NCBI GenBank assembly: GCA_963829575.1
Contig: CAWHJF010000001.1
Location: 62,001-126,000, forward strand
DNA length: 64,000 nucleotides
Direction: 5' to 3'
DNA from: KACC-23026 sp963829575
GTDB taxonomy: Bacteria; Bacillota; Bacilli; Bacillales; Sporolactobacillaceae
In this document: piece by piece, positions 1 to 8,362 of the stretch
Position numbering within the stretch: the first letter of the stretch is position 1
Layout of the letters: every line of letters begins with the position of its first letter
Program-made: the position numbers and the translations under genes
The notes under the pieces: generated by a model
Databases searched by the model: none
The model's input: the letters and a program-made list of their open reading frames with translations, nothing else
What the model was told of the DNA's origin: nothing

Positions 1-354
1 CACATCCCATGTGCCCGCGTCCGGGAGGGTCACACTTCCTACATACCTCCCCTTGCCTTTGGAGATTGGTTTACTTTTCATTAATTTATTATCACTATTC
101 TTAAAATAAACGGTGACATTTGCTTGGTTATAAGGTTGCATACTTTTTTGCGGATTCGTGGGATCAATAGAAGAAATCGATACGGAGTACTCCGCTTTCT
201 GATCCACATAAACCGTATTTAAATTCTCAAGGCTTGAAACCATAAGGTCCTTTTTCTTTGGTGTAGTAGCTTCTGCTACAAAAGTGCTGGAAAAAGCAAT
301 AAAAAAAACACCCATGATTAAAATTACGATTCGTATAAACCCCTTATTTTTCAT
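1..354 (-). CDS. Secreted FixH/YtkA-like protein, C-terminus cut by window edge
   Basis: The reading frame is open from an ATG at 354 to base 1 (118 codons), so the C-terminus lies outside the window. The N-terminus has basic residues, a hydrophobic stretch at about residues 8-23 and a likely signal-peptidase site near AEA (27-29). The mature part has the beta-rich look of FixH/YtkA-like exported domains, with the typical phrase ending PDAGTWDV. A GAGGGG ribosome-binding site precedes the start. It is the last gene of a bdbD-bdbC-this gene set, 18 bases after bdbC, which suggests a role in envelope redox or metal/cytochrome assembly. The family call rests on appearance only. Confidence 0.6.
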   Translation of the reverse strand, partial: MKNKGFIRIVILIMGVFFIAFSSTFVAEATTPKKKDLMVSSLENLNTVYVDQKAEYSVSISSIDPTNPQKSMQPYNQANVTVYFKNSDNKLMKSKPISKGKGRYVGSVTLPDAGTWDV

Positions 355-372
355 GGTCCAACCCCTCAACTC

Positions 373-789
373 TCAATCCTCGGTTTTAGGCGCGGACTTT
401 AACACCCAAGCAAGTATCATTGTGATCAACAAAAATGCTGTAAAGGCTAAGAGTGGGATTGTTATAAATCCAAACCAGTTAATATATCTACCACTGCATG
501 GGACCCCTCCACCACCACGACAAATCTCCGCGAACCAACCAAAATGCTGCTCACCAAGATGGAGCAATGAAATCAGACCACCAATTGAAGTAAGCGGCAA
601 AACGTAAAGTCCAATTTTACGATCATTACGAAAACACGCCACACCTAAAATAATGGATAAGGGATACATGAAGATCCGTTGAAACCAACAGAGTTTGCAG
701 GGTGTAAAACCCGCAATTTCACTAAAATATAGACTCCCTAATGTCGCGATTAAAGCGATTAACCACGCGAGATACAATCGTTTACTCAT
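373..789 (-). CDS. bdbC: Disulfide bond formation protein, DsbB/BdbC family
   Basis: 138-residue membrane protein with four predicted membrane segments, the usual size for BdbC. It has two periplasm-facing cysteine pairs: PCKLCW (Cys31, Cys34) and Cys90/Cys97 in a glycine-rich loop. BdbC takes electrons from the thioredoxin-like BdbD and passes them to quinone, re-oxidising the disulfide-forming system. Its start lies 11 bases after the stop of the BdbD-like gene, so the pair is almost certainly co-transcribed. All four redox cysteines are present. Confidence 0.93.
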   Translation of the reverse strand: MSKRLYLAWLIALIATLGSLYFSEIAGFTPCKLCWFQRIFMYPLSIILGVACFRNDRKIGLYVLPLTSIGGLISLLHLGEQHFGWFAEICRGGGGVPCSGRYINWFGFITIPLLAFTAFLLITMILAWVLKSAPKTED

Positions 790-800
790 GGCACATACCC

Positions 801-1568
801 TTACTTCCCGGCTTGCTTAAGGGCTTGATCAATCGATGCCTTTAACCCATTGTAATCAAGCGGGCCACTGCTGACTATTTTGCCATTCACAAAAAGTGTC
901 GGCGTTCCATCTACACCTGCTCGCTCACCCATCAACTTGTCACGATTCACTTGGTCTTTATAAGTCACTTGATTAATTTCCCATTTAAATGGCTTTTCGT
1001 CCAAAGATGGCACTGCTTGTTTCGCCAGCTTGACCAACAGATCCTCGGTTACCCATGCCTTAGTTTCGTCACCTTGATTTTCGTAAAGTAACTGATGAAA
1101 TTTCCAAAAATCAGTCGGATGATCTTCGTAGATCGCTTCACTCGCGTTCGCTGCCGGAATGGAGTTCTGATCGATAATTGGGTAATTCATAAAATAAAAC
1201 TGAACTTTCCCCGTATCGATGTAATCGTGTTTTAATTTTGGAAAGACCTGCAGTTCAAAAGCGCGGCAGATCGGACATTTATAATCGCCAAACTCTGCAA
1301 TTTTAACAGGTGCCTTTGAATCCCCCATTGCAGGTTCATTATTGTATTGAATGACAGAATTTGCGCCCTTTGTACCGGTTGCCGATCCTGTTGCTTGATT
1401 CTTCGAGTGATTGCTATTTTGAAAGACAATACTGACGATCAAGACGACCAGTACCAATACCACAACGGTACTCGTCATAATAATCCATGTTTGTCGCTTC
1501 TTATTTTTCTGCTTTTCCCGTTCGAGCTTACGTTGCTGTTTTTTCAGTTGCTCATTTTTTTTCGACAC
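801..1568 (-). CDS. bdbD: Membrane-anchored DsbA-like thiol-disulfide oxidoreductase
   Basis: 255 residues. A highly charged cytoplasmic N-terminus (1-27) is followed by one membrane anchor (about 28-49), a Ser/Thr/Asn-rich linker and a DsbA-fold domain with active site CPIC (98-101). A cis-proline loop with GTPTLF sits near 221-226. The family oxidises cysteines of exported proteins and is re-oxidised by BdbC. The start is GTG, 7-8 bases after AGAGGTG. It is the first gene of the three-gene operon. The long lysine-rich N-terminal tail is longer than in many BdbD proteins. Confidence 0.9.
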   Translation of the reverse strand: MSKKNEQLKKQQRKLEREKQKNKKRQTWIIMTSTVVVLVLVVLIVSIVFQNSNHSKNQATGSATGTKGANSVIQYNNEPAMGDSKAPVKIAEFGDYKCPICRAFELQVFPKLKHDYIDTGKVQFYFMNYPIIDQNSIPAANASEAIYEDHPTDFWKFHQLLYENQGDETKAWVTEDLLVKLAKQAVPSLDEKPFKWEINQVTYKDQVNRDKLMGERAGVDGTPTLFVNGKIVSSGPLDYNGLKASIDQALKQAGK

Positions 1569-1671
1569 CTTAAATCACCTCTTAGCCTATGCTCGTCCTA
1601 ACTTTCAGTTTATCACAAAGTTCTTCATTTTCCCGATTTATTTACGCGCAAACTCGTGTTTTTTTCAAAAT

Positions 1672-1708
1672 AAAAAAAGGTGTTGGCGACTTCGGAGCCG
1701 TCAACACC
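1672..1708 (-). terminator. Intrinsic terminator of the deacetylase gene
   Basis: GGTGTTGGCG pairs with the GTCAACACC side, and on the minus strand the stem is followed by a run of T. It lies 20 bases beyond the stop of the polysaccharide deacetylase and separates it from bdbD. Confidence 0.85.
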
Positions 1709-1727
1709 CTTCTTTGAATAAATCTGA

Positions 1728-2453
1728 TTATGAGCGGGCTATGAGTTCTTTCTGCATCGGATCCAATTCCCTTATGGTGACAAAGTCATAGGCATTCTGT
1801 TTTTCTTCTAAAAATTGTTCCAAGGCAACCAACATATTGCCAGGTGCATTAGGATGGGCACCAGGCGTCTTGCCACAGTCATGAAGGACAATGATGGCCC
1901 CATCTCTTGAACGGCGCCTTAAACGCTTCAGAAGGCGTTCACTCCCTAGCCTTATATTCCAATCCCCAAGGATCGCCGACCAGATCACCAAACGAAAGGG
2001 TTTCGCCGACCAGTAGGAAAATAAATTAAGGTGCCCCCATGGCGGACGATAATAATACGGCTTTTGACCGGTAATCCGTTGAACCACTTCGCTCGCCCAA
2101 TAACATTGCCTTTTGACATCAACCGGCGTGAGCAGCCATGTGCTCAGATGCCTATAATGATGCGTCCCGACTTCATGTCCTTCACGAACCATTCTTCTGA
2201 CAAGGTCTGGATATTGCTCAGCAAACTCCCCCACGACAAAGAACGTCGCCTTAGCATGATACCTTTGAAGCAAATCCAAAAGTTTGGGCGTATAGTTTGG
2301 ATCCGGACCGTCATCAAACGTTAGCGCCAATTTTCCAGGTACTCTTACTTTATTTAAAACACCCCAAGAAAAAAAACGCATGAATAAGGTTGGGATAATG
2401 GTGTAGACGAGATACAGAATAAGAACAATACAAACAATATATAGTGCTATCAA
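1728..2453 (-). CDS. Membrane-anchored polysaccharide deacetylase (NodB domain)
   Basis: 241 residues with one N-terminal membrane segment (about 1-24) followed by a NodB homology domain. Carbohydrate-esterase-4 motifs are visible: TFDDGPD (45-51), GTHHYRH (96-102, metal-binding His pair), RPPWG (136-140) and LHD (190-192). These enzymes remove N-acetyl groups from cell-wall or other polysaccharides on the outer face. It appears to be a single-gene unit. The exact substrate cannot be told from sequence; the short size is closest to the small single-domain deacetylases of bacilli. Confidence 0.88.
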   Translation of the reverse strand: MIALYIVCIVLILYLVYTIIPTLFMRFFSWGVLNKVRVPGKLALTFDDGPDPNYTPKLLDLLQRYHAKATFFVVGEFAEQYPDLVRRMVREGHEVGTHHYRHLSTWLLTPVDVKRQCYWASEVVQRITGQKPYYYRPPWGHLNLFSYWSAKPFRLVIWSAILGDWNIRLGSERLLKRLRRRSRDGAIIVLHDCGKTPGAHPNAPGNMLVALEQFLEEKQNAYDFVTIRELDPMQKELIARS

Positions 2454-2589
2454 CTTAAATCAGCGCCTTTACTAAAATGTTCATCGTTGCAAAAAAGCCA
2501 CCTTCTAATCATATCACATCTCTTTTTAGATAAAGTAATACTTCAATCAGCGAGGATGAGTGCCCGTCAAAGGCTGCCTACCTAAGGAT

Positions 2590-2622
2590 AAAAAAACCGA
2601 CTCAGAGCTTGAGTCGGTTTTT
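2590..2622. terminator. Bidirectional intrinsic terminator
   Basis: Near-perfect palindrome CCGACTCAGAGC / GCTTGAGTCGG flanked by A-run and T-run. It sits 16 bases beyond the stop of the DUF1540-type gene. Confidence 0.85.
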
Positions 2623-2637
2623 GAGGACAAATCCACC

Positions 2638-2793
2638 TTAGTGGGTTGCTTCAAATGTTTGACAATCGGTTTCCTTCTGGTTAGAAGCTTGTTGACCAGC
2701 GTGACTGACCACATAAATGGCCTCTGCCGAACAATGGTTTCCTTTTTCCCAGTACTTACAATTATGAACTTCACATAGTACATCTTGAGCCAT
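2638..2793 (-). CDS. Small Cys-rich DUF1540-type protein
   Basis: 51 codons from ATG at 2793 to TAA at 2638, preceded by AGGAGTG. The protein has a regular cysteine pattern: Cys7, Cys12, Cys21 and Cys44. The motif around NCKYW, then C-x-A-x-x-I-x-V, then TDCQTF matches the DUF1540 family of small, probably metal-binding proteins common in spore formers. A clean terminator follows. Its function is unknown; the family assignment rests on the motif. Confidence 0.8.
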   Translation of the reverse strand: MAQDVLCEVHNCKYWEKGNHCSAEAIYVVSHAGQQASNQKETDCQTFEATH

Positions 2794-2937
2794 TAGGCAA
2801 CACTCCTTTTAATCGAAAATCAAATGATCTTCAGAATATAAGTTGTTGCCTTCCTATTTTGTTCCCCAACGATTTATTTATACGAAAGAGTCTTACTAAT
2901 CCTGGGAGAAACTAGGATCGTCTCCATCCTATATTTC

Positions 2938-3021
2938 TTATGTCCAGAACACCACATAGTAGATCAATGTCATCACCAACACAACGCCTAGCGTTAGCCA
3001 ACCCAATAGTCTGTTTGACAT
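2938..3021 (-). CDS. Putative 27-residue membrane peptide
   Basis: ATG at 3021 and TAA at 2938, preceded by GGAGG at 8 bases. After four polar residues (MSNR) the peptide is almost entirely hydrophobic and ends VVFWT, giving one transmembrane helix. The strong ribosome-binding site and exact fit between neighbours suggest a real single-helix small protein, possibly co-transcribed with the DUF1540 gene. I do not recognise a family. Confidence 0.5.
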   Translation of the reverse strand: MSNRLLGWLTLGVVLVMTLIYYVVFWT

Positions 3022-3125
3022 AGTCTCATCCTCCAATGTGCTCTTTACAATACGTCTCAATTTTATTTATTTCATTGTATAGTTAAAATAAAACTATGCC
3101 AAGCTTTAATGAATGGAGGAATTAT

Positions 3126-3767
3126 GTGTTTGAACTGAAAAATTTAGTCTACAAAGATATTTTAGACATTCCTGACTTATCTTTTGATGGCGGTGTGATC
3201 ACAAGCTTAGTCGGGGAAAGTGGCAGCGGAAAGACTACCCTTCTTAAATGCTTGAATCAGATGATTAGGCAAGACTCTGGTACCATTCTTTATCAAGATA
3301 AGCCAATTGATTCCTATCCACCTGTTGAATTAAGAAGACAAGTTGTCATGTTGTCGCAAACGCCCGCGATTTTTAAAGGCTCGATTCGCGATAATCTCCA
3401 AATCGGTTTAAAATTTTCTGATCGGCCTCTTGCTACAGTTGACAACCTCAAAGAGATTCTCGACCTTATGCGGCTTAAGCACGACCCAGATCAAGATGCG
3501 AGTAGCTTGTCTGGTGGCGAAAAACAACGCCTGACTTTTGGTCGGGTCTTGCTAATGGACGCACCCGTCTATCTTCTAGATGAGCCCACTTCAGCCCTAG
3601 ATAAAGAAACAGAAAAAGGCATCATGGAAACGTTTATTAACCATGCTAAGTCACAATCTAAAACCGTGATCATGGTGACACACGCTGTAGATATGGCGGA
3701 ATACGTGTCCGATTCAATGGTGGACTTAACTCAGGTTAACAAAAGGAGGGGAAGCGTTGAATCATAA
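3126..3767 (+). CDS. fetA: ABC transporter ATP-binding protein FetA-like
   Basis: 213 residues from a GTG at 3126, chosen because TGGAGG lies six bases upstream; an upstream ATG at 3096 is in frame but lacks a site. Walker A is GESGSGKTT, the signature is LSGGEKQR and Walker B is VYLLDEPTSALD. The small single-domain ATPase followed immediately by a UPF0014 permease is the FetAB (YbbLM) arrangement, linked in other bacteria to iron export and metal or oxidative stress. Its end overlaps the permease start by 11 bases, implying translational coupling. Confidence 0.85.
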   Translation: MFELKNLVYKDILDIPDLSFDGGVITSLVGESGSGKTTLLKCLNQMIRQDSGTILYQDKPIDSYPPVELRRQVVMLSQTPAIFKGSIRDNLQIGLKFSDRPLATVDNLKEILDLMRLKHDPDQDASSLSGGEKQRLTFGRVLLMDAPVYLLDEPTSALDKETEKGIMETFINHAKSQSKTVIMVTHAVDMAEYVSDSMVDLTQVNKRRGSVES

Positions 3768-4536
3768 AATTATTGATATCACTTTATGGCAGTTGATTAC
3801 GGCTTACATATTTATAGTGTTCTTATTGATTATTGTACGTTGGAGGAAAATCCCTCGAGAAAAAGAAATTATTATTGCGTCCTTAAGAATGACGATTCAA
3901 TTAACGATTGTTGGATACCTTCTTACGTATATATTTAAACACGCCAACCCTTTATACACAGTGCTAATCATTTTAATAATGGAAGGTTTTGCGGTTCAAA
4001 ATCTTTATTCACGGTTGAAAAAACAAAAAGCAGCCACGATTAAGAAATCCGCCTCTCTTTCATTAATTTCTGGAACTTTGGTTACGCTTCTCTTATTTGA
4101 TTTTGTCGTCATTCATTTTAAGCCTTGGTTTGATCCTCAATATTTTATTCCCATTGCTGGTATGGTCGTTGGAAATGCAATGACGGCGGTCACGTTGGGG
4201 GCAAATGCACTAATTGAAGGAATGGAATCTAATCGCGCTTTGGTGGAAGGTGCGTTGATGTTAGGTGCGACACCGAAGGAAGCCTCTCGAAGTATTGTAA
4301 ACAATGCTTTTGATTCAGCCATTCTCCCCACAATTAACAGCATGGTCGGGATGGGAATTGTTTTCTTACCTGGAATGATGACAGGGGTAATCTTGTCCGG
4401 TATTTCTCCAATTAATGCGATTAAGTACCAAATCGCCATTATGCTTGGGATCACGGGAAGTGTGTCTTTAACAGTCATTCTCTTTTTGACCCTTAGCAGG
4501 AAAGCGTTTTTCAACTCTTATGATCAGTTGAAATAA
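3757..4536 (+). CDS. fetB: ABC transporter permease FetB-like (UPF0014)
   Basis: 259 residues, TTG start after AGGAGGGG. Seven or so hydrophobic segments and the conserved central region with GMVVGNAMTA and ALMLGATPKEA are typical of the UPF0014/FetB family. It should form the membrane part of the exporter whose ATPase is the overlapping upstream gene. Family knowledge supports iron export; substrate here is inferred. Confidence 0.85.
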   Translation: MNHKIIDITLWQLITAYIFIVFLLIIVRWRKIPREKEIIIASLRMTIQLTIVGYLLTYIFKHANPLYTVLIILIMEGFAVQNLYSRLKKQKAATIKKSASLSLISGTLVTLLLFDFVVIHFKPWFDPQYFIPIAGMVVGNAMTAVTLGANALIEGMESNRALVEGALMLGATPKEASRSIVNNAFDSAILPTINSMVGMGIVFLPGMMTGVILSGISPINAIKYQIAIMLGITGSVSLTVILFLTLSRKAFFNSYDQLK

Positions 4537-4557
4537 TCGGAGTAAAGGATTTGAGGT

Positions 4558-4734
4558 TTAAGTGTGCAGAAGTTGTTTTTGATATCGGAGAATCAACCGA
4601 TCGAGTTCTCGACTTTTGGATAGTGTTTCCGTATTTTGTAAGCCTCTTAATTCTGCCGTTTGTAACATTTGTTTTCTTTTTTGATTAATCGAATAAAGTA
4701 GATCATCTACTGCTTGGTGCTTTGTTGCATACAT
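4558..4734 (-). CDS. Spo0E-like aspartyl-phosphate phosphatase
   Basis: 58 residues from ATG at 4734; the open frame continues upstream to 4842, but that extension is Cys/Lys-rich and unlike the family. The protein is two amphipathic helices ending in SRELDRLI, the SxELDxLI signature of Spo0E phosphatases. These remove phosphate from Spo0A~P and delay sporulation. It lies convergent to fetB, with 21 bases between stops. Confidence 0.82.
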   Translation of the reverse strand: MYATKHQAVDDLLYSINQKRKQMLQTAELRGLQNTETLSKSRELDRLILRYQKQLLHT

Positions 4735-4883
4735 GCCCTTGTCCCCTATTCTGTTTTCTTTTTTCTTAATACACTTTTCGCGACAATTTCTAACAAAATA
4801 TATTATGCAAAGGCTCGAACGAAATTTCAATCGTTTTGACAAAGGTTCCTACAATTCGACACATTTCTTATGGCATTTATAAA

Positions 4884-4908
4884 GAGGAGGCTCGCCTCCT
4901 CCTTTTTT
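4884..4908. terminator. GAGGAGG/CCTCCTC hairpin terminator
   Basis: Seven-base-pair GC-rich stem with a CTCG loop and T6 on the plus strand, 12 bases past the tlp stop. It probably serves tlp, although the better T-run points the other way. Confidence 0.65.
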
Positions 4909-4920
4909 AATCAATTTTCC

Positions 4921-5151
4921 TTAACAATTTCGGTTGCGCGCTTCATCCATAATTTCCGCTCTCATGCCATCAAGGGCTTCTTCTCTGCGGTCATTTTTGG
5001 CTTCCACAGCAGCACGGTCAACTCCTGATACGTCACCGTTTAGCGTATCTTCTGCTTCTTCCATGTTTTCAATGGTGTTTTGAACCATTTCTTGAAGTTT
5101 TTCGACATTATCACTGCGATCATCTGGATTGGGCTTGTTAGTTAATGACAC
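4921..5151 (-). CDS. tlp: Small acid-soluble spore protein Tlp
   Basis: 76 residues from GTG at 5151, with GGAGG eight bases upstream; longer in-frame starts lack a site. The region from KPNPDDRSDN through MVQNTIENMEEAE is the hallmark of Tlp, made in the forespore of Bacillus. The protein is charged and alpha-helical, rich in Asp, Glu, Asn and Arg. A forespore sigma-G-like promoter lies upstream. The single C-terminal Cys is unusual. Confidence 0.93.
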   Translation of the reverse strand: MSLTNKPNPDDRSDNVEKLQEMVQNTIENMEEAEDTLNGDVSGVDRAAVEAKNDRREEALDGMRAEIMDEARNRNC

Positions 5152-5189
5152 GCTTATAACCTCCATAATTTCGTTTTTTAATACCAAAT

Positions 5190-5220
5190 TAGTGTTGCGA
5201 TCCCACTGAATCTTTATTCC
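5190..5220 (-). promoter_or_regulatory. Possible sigma-G promoter of tlp
   Basis: On the minus strand GGAATA, 18 bases, AACACTA resembles the forespore consensus TGAATA / CATACTA (5 of 6 and 5 of 7 matches). Tlp is a forespore protein in Bacillus, which supports the reading. Confidence 0.35.
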
Positions 5221-5226
5221 TGGCAA

Positions 5227-5498
5227 ATGCTCACAATATAACCTTCATTAAAAATAAAACTCTTTTTGAATTTTTGGTTCAGTTTGTCCACTAAGATTAA
5301 TACTATTATTTAGTGAGTGACTTGTGATAAAATGTTCAATGGTTATGAACGAAATCATTCACAACACTGTCTTTTTAATTAGACTTCTTATTTTCTAATG
5401 CTAAAGCGAAAAAATAAAAGAGGCTTTAGTTGATCTCTTGGGTAGCCAAGATGATCTGCTTTCCTTACAGGCTCATAAGCCCAAAGGAGTGACCTAAT
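5227..5498 (+). other. Gap upstream of the glycosyltransferase: no gene seen
   Basis: AT-rich sequence without a convincing small gene. The last 90 bases before the glycosyltransferase can form short helices (for example GGCTC/GAGCC-like pairs) but match no riboswitch I know. Confidence 0.4.
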
Positions 5499-6659
5499 GT
5501 GACACAGTCAATTCTTATACTAACTGGGAGATATGGGGACGGCCATCAGAAAGCAGCAGATGCAATGGCTGAAGTCATGAAAGAGCATTTCCCGGAACTC
5601 GACCCGGTTGTGTTAGACGTAACAGACCTGTTACCGAGCATGTTCGACAAATTAAGCAAACATATTTTTATTAAAGGGATCAAACGCTTTCCAACCTTGT
5701 ATGATTTTCTTTATGAAAAAACACGAGTGGAAACGAAAGCTTCTATCCTGCTTAAAAACATTAACCGAATCGGCTTAACCCAGTTAGAACATTACATTCA
5801 ATCCTTTAATCCTGCGGGCATTGTGAGTACCTTTCCGATTGCTTCAGGCATGTTGTCTTTACTTAAAGGTGAAGGGCGAATCGATGTTCCACTTTTTACC
5901 GCAATTACGGACCATACCGTTCACAGCTCTTGGGTCTATCCAAATATTGACCACTATTTTGTGGCTTCAGAAGCTGTGAAGGAACGCCTCACAGAACGTG
6001 AGATCCCACAGAGTGCCGTCACTGTTACAGGCATTCCCATTCATCCTAAGTTTGGTTCACCTTATTCTAAGTCATGGATGAAACGAAAATTAGGTCTTAA
6101 CGACGCGCCTTGTATCTTAATTGTGGGTGGGGGCTTTGGGATTTTTCGAAACCTCACGTCCATCTTGGAAGAGTTAAATGATGTGCCACTTAGAATGACC
6201 ATTGTCGTAATTTGCGGGCGCAACCAAAAGTTATATCAACGTTTGGAACAGCAGGAGTTATACACCCATCATCAAATTAAAATCCTTGGGTTTGTTGAAA
6301 ACATGAACGAATGGATGGCCGCATCTGACCTCATGGTCACTAAACCTGGCGGAATGACGGTTTCCGAAGCCCTAGCCTTAGAGGTTCCAATGATTATCAT
6401 TCAAGCCTTGGGTGGACAAGAAAATGACAATCTAAAATTCTTGTTGGATTCCGGAACATCACTTTACGCAAAAGATCCACAAACACTGGTCAGACAGTTA
6501 AATTATCTCTTCCTCGCAAATGGAATTGAAGACCTGCGCGAAGCACTGAAAAAGTTTGTCTGGCAAAAACAATCGGCGCTGAATGCCGCAAAAGTCATGT
6601 TAAAAGTGATTGAAACCAAACAAAAACAAGCCATGCGCCTTGTCAAAAGCATTGGCTAA
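5499..6659 (+). CDS. Processive diacylglycerol glucosyltransferase-like (GT28, UgtP/MGDG synthase family)
   Basis: 386 residues, GTG start after AAAGGAGTGACC. The N-terminus has the nucleotide-sugar family motif TGRYGDGHQKAA, where MGDG synthases have a G-x-G-H turn. The C-terminal half has GGGFGIFRN and KPGGMTVSEAL, the UDP-sugar binding region of GT28 enzymes. Family members glycosylate diacylglycerol to make glycolipids and lipoteichoic-acid anchors at the membrane. It could be a UgtP paralogue rather than UgtP itself. A terminator follows. Confidence 0.85.
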   Translation: MTQSILILTGRYGDGHQKAADAMAEVMKEHFPELDPVVLDVTDLLPSMFDKLSKHIFIKGIKRFPTLYDFLYEKTRVETKASILLKNINRIGLTQLEHYIQSFNPAGIVSTFPIASGMLSLLKGEGRIDVPLFTAITDHTVHSSWVYPNIDHYFVASEAVKERLTEREIPQSAVTVTGIPIHPKFGSPYSKSWMKRKLGLNDAPCILIVGGGFGIFRNLTSILEELNDVPLRMTIVVICGRNQKLYQRLEQQELYTHHQIKILGFVENMNEWMAASDLMVTKPGGMTVSEALALEVPMIIIQALGGQENDNLKFLLDSGTSLYAKDPQTLVRQLNYLFLANGIEDLREALKKFVWQKQSALNAAKVMLKVIETKQKQAMRLVKSIG

Positions 6660-6660
6660 A

Positions 6661-6693
6661 CCTTCCCCCAACTTATGGGGCGAAGGTTTTTTT
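6661..6693 (+). terminator. Intrinsic terminator of the glycosyltransferase
   Basis: CCTTCCCC / GGGGCGAAGG stem followed by T7, two bases after the stop codon. Confidence 0.88.
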
Positions 6694-6716
6694 CATTAAG
6701 AAAGACGCATTAAAAA

Positions 6717-6773
6717 GGGTCAGCCCCCTTCAAACACCCGCTCCTAACCAAGGTGTTTCGCGGGGGCTGACCC
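6717..6773. repeat. GGGTCAG-family inverted repeat, copy 1
   Basis: GGGTCAGCCCCC at the left end and its exact complement at the right end enclose about 33 bases. With flanking A/T runs it can also act as terminator for the DedA gene. Related sequences occur at 27686-27752 and 62976-63085. Confidence 0.6.
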
Positions 6774-6784
6774 TGCTTCATTTT

Positions 6785-8065
6785 TTAAATGACGAAAACC
6801 AAACGCCGGATCTCTAATAATAAAACAGACAAGCTCAGCCATACGGCACCGACCACGAGGCTTACGAGCAACTCGCTTGGAAGGAGTAGGGTAAAGTAAA
6901 GGGAAGCGAGTGCCACAACGGCTGTAATTCCTAAACCCATAACAAAGAGAAATGGCTTTACCCAATGGTGACGGCTATGTCTTGAGAAACTGTAGACCAA
7001 AAATCCGTACACCAATACCAAATAGACAAGAGCAAGATTTGGGAACGCCTGAGCCGCTCCCATTGGCAGATGAAAGGATCTCGCAATCCGGAGCAAAAGG
7101 AAATGGATGCCTTTACTAAACACCCAACCACCGAGAAGAGCCCCAACGTAGAAAACCAAATCTAACCGCCAATGCTTTAACCAAATGATCCATAAAACAG
7201 TTAGAACGATCATGCCCATTAGAACGCTCCAATGCCCTAAGTAAAAAACCCCCTTCATAATCGGAGCCCACTCGACACCAAACAGAGCGTGTATCACAAG
7301 CATAGATAGTCGATTAAACTCATCAAAATCATGGCTTAACAAATCTTGTAAAAATCCCGCAAGAAGGACCACAAGCCCAATAAAAATCGTCGCAGCTCCT
7401 CCGATCAACGCCATTAATCTCCTTTGAGAGCGAAAGCCTACGGAAAATGTATCTAACCAAAAAATTAAGGATGTTTTGATCTTTTCACGGTTATATTTGA
7501 TCAACAAATACCCTATTAATAAAAGCCCAACGATGACGACTCCGATCACAAGATACCGTTTGATGGATGCCTCAATAATTTTATATTGTGGTCCAAGAGC
7601 ACGGCCTAATCCTATAAACGTAGAAACCCACAGAAGTGCACCTGCATAAGCAAAAGGCGCAAATCGGCGATATTTGCTATGAGTGATCCCGGAAAAATAT
7701 CCCGTAATGTGACGCACCCCAGGAATAAAACATGAAATTAAAAGCAAGCTGACCCCGTACTTGGAAAATAATTTATTTAGTTTTTCTAATTGGGCTTCCC
7801 CGATATGAAATCGATGCCCATATTTTCTAAAAAAGGGATAACCTAGTCGGTACCCTATTGCGTACGAAATCGTCATACCGAGCGACGTCCCTAAAGCGGC
7901 AATAAGAATGCTGGCATACAGATTGAGTTGACCTTTATAGGCGAGGTAGCCCACATAACTCATCAGGAATTCAGTTGGAATTGGCAGTGCAATTAGTTCT
8001 AACATAAGGGCAAGGAATAAAATGATATAGCCATACTGATCTAATAATTGAATGACATGAGACAC
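6785..8065 (-). CDS. DedA-family membrane protein fused to a degenerate PAP2-like domain
   Basis: 426 residues from GTG at 8065, chosen because GGAGGG lies seven bases upstream. Residues about 1-195 form a DedA/SNARE-associated domain with the motif region FIPGVRHITGYFSGI and the family's basic and Gly residues. After a basic linker, residues about 215-426 form six hydrophobic segments arranged like a PAP2 phosphatase. Where PAP2 enzymes have the PSGH motif, this protein reads AFPNLALVY, and the later SR-x5-H is not visible. DedA proteins move undecaprenyl phosphate or other lipids across the membrane, so the C-terminal half may be a non-catalytic lipid-binding module. The next upstream gene, divergent, is uppP. 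Confidence 0.8.
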   Translation of the reverse strand: MSHVIQLLDQYGYIILFLALMLELIALPIPTEFLMSYVGYLAYKGQLNLYASILIAALGTSLGMTISYAIGYRLGYPFFRKYGHRFHIGEAQLEKLNKLFSKYGVSLLLISCFIPGVRHITGYFSGITHSKYRRFAPFAYAGALLWVSTFIGLGRALGPQYKIIEASIKRYLVIGVVIVGLLLIGYLLIKYNREKIKTSLIFWLDTFSVGFRSQRRLMALIGGAATIFIGLVVLLAGFLQDLLSHDFDEFNRLSMLVIHALFGVEWAPIMKGVFYLGHWSVLMGMIVLTVLWIIWLKHWRLDLVFYVGALLGGWVFSKGIHFLLLRIARSFHLPMGAAQAFPNLALVYLVLVYGFLVYSFSRHSRHHWVKPFLFVMGLGITAVVALASLYFTLLLPSELLVSLVVGAVWLSLSVLLLEIRRLVFVI

Positions 8066-8362
8066 GATATATCCCTCCAACCACATGCATTTCTGTCTAT
8101 CACCGATTTGTTTGAACGTGTACCTCAGTACATCCTATTAAAAATTAATAATTGATTAACTTCCTTATAACTAGACCCGACCGGTTCCTTTAAAGTTCCT
8201 CCTAAACGACTTCCGTTATTTTTTCCAACCTCTACTATTAAGACAAGCTGATTAATATACATATATAGGACTGCCTTTTGTCTAAGCAACAAAACGCGTG
8301 TCCAACAAGGAAGCGGCTGCGCTGGCGACCATCGCACTATTCAATAAAAAGGAGGGCAACTT

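Noticed and set aside
2547..2783. 78- and 72-codon frames in the DUF1540 region
   Set aside because: Shadow frames of the real 51-codon gene, overlapping its terminator and lacking RBS.
5260..5498. Riboswitch upstream of the glycosyltransferase
   Set aside because: Short helices only; no match to preQ1, c-di-AMP or other classes.
6958..7146. Second frame inside the DedA-PAP2 gene
   Set aside because: Same-strand shadow of the fusion gene with no RBS.
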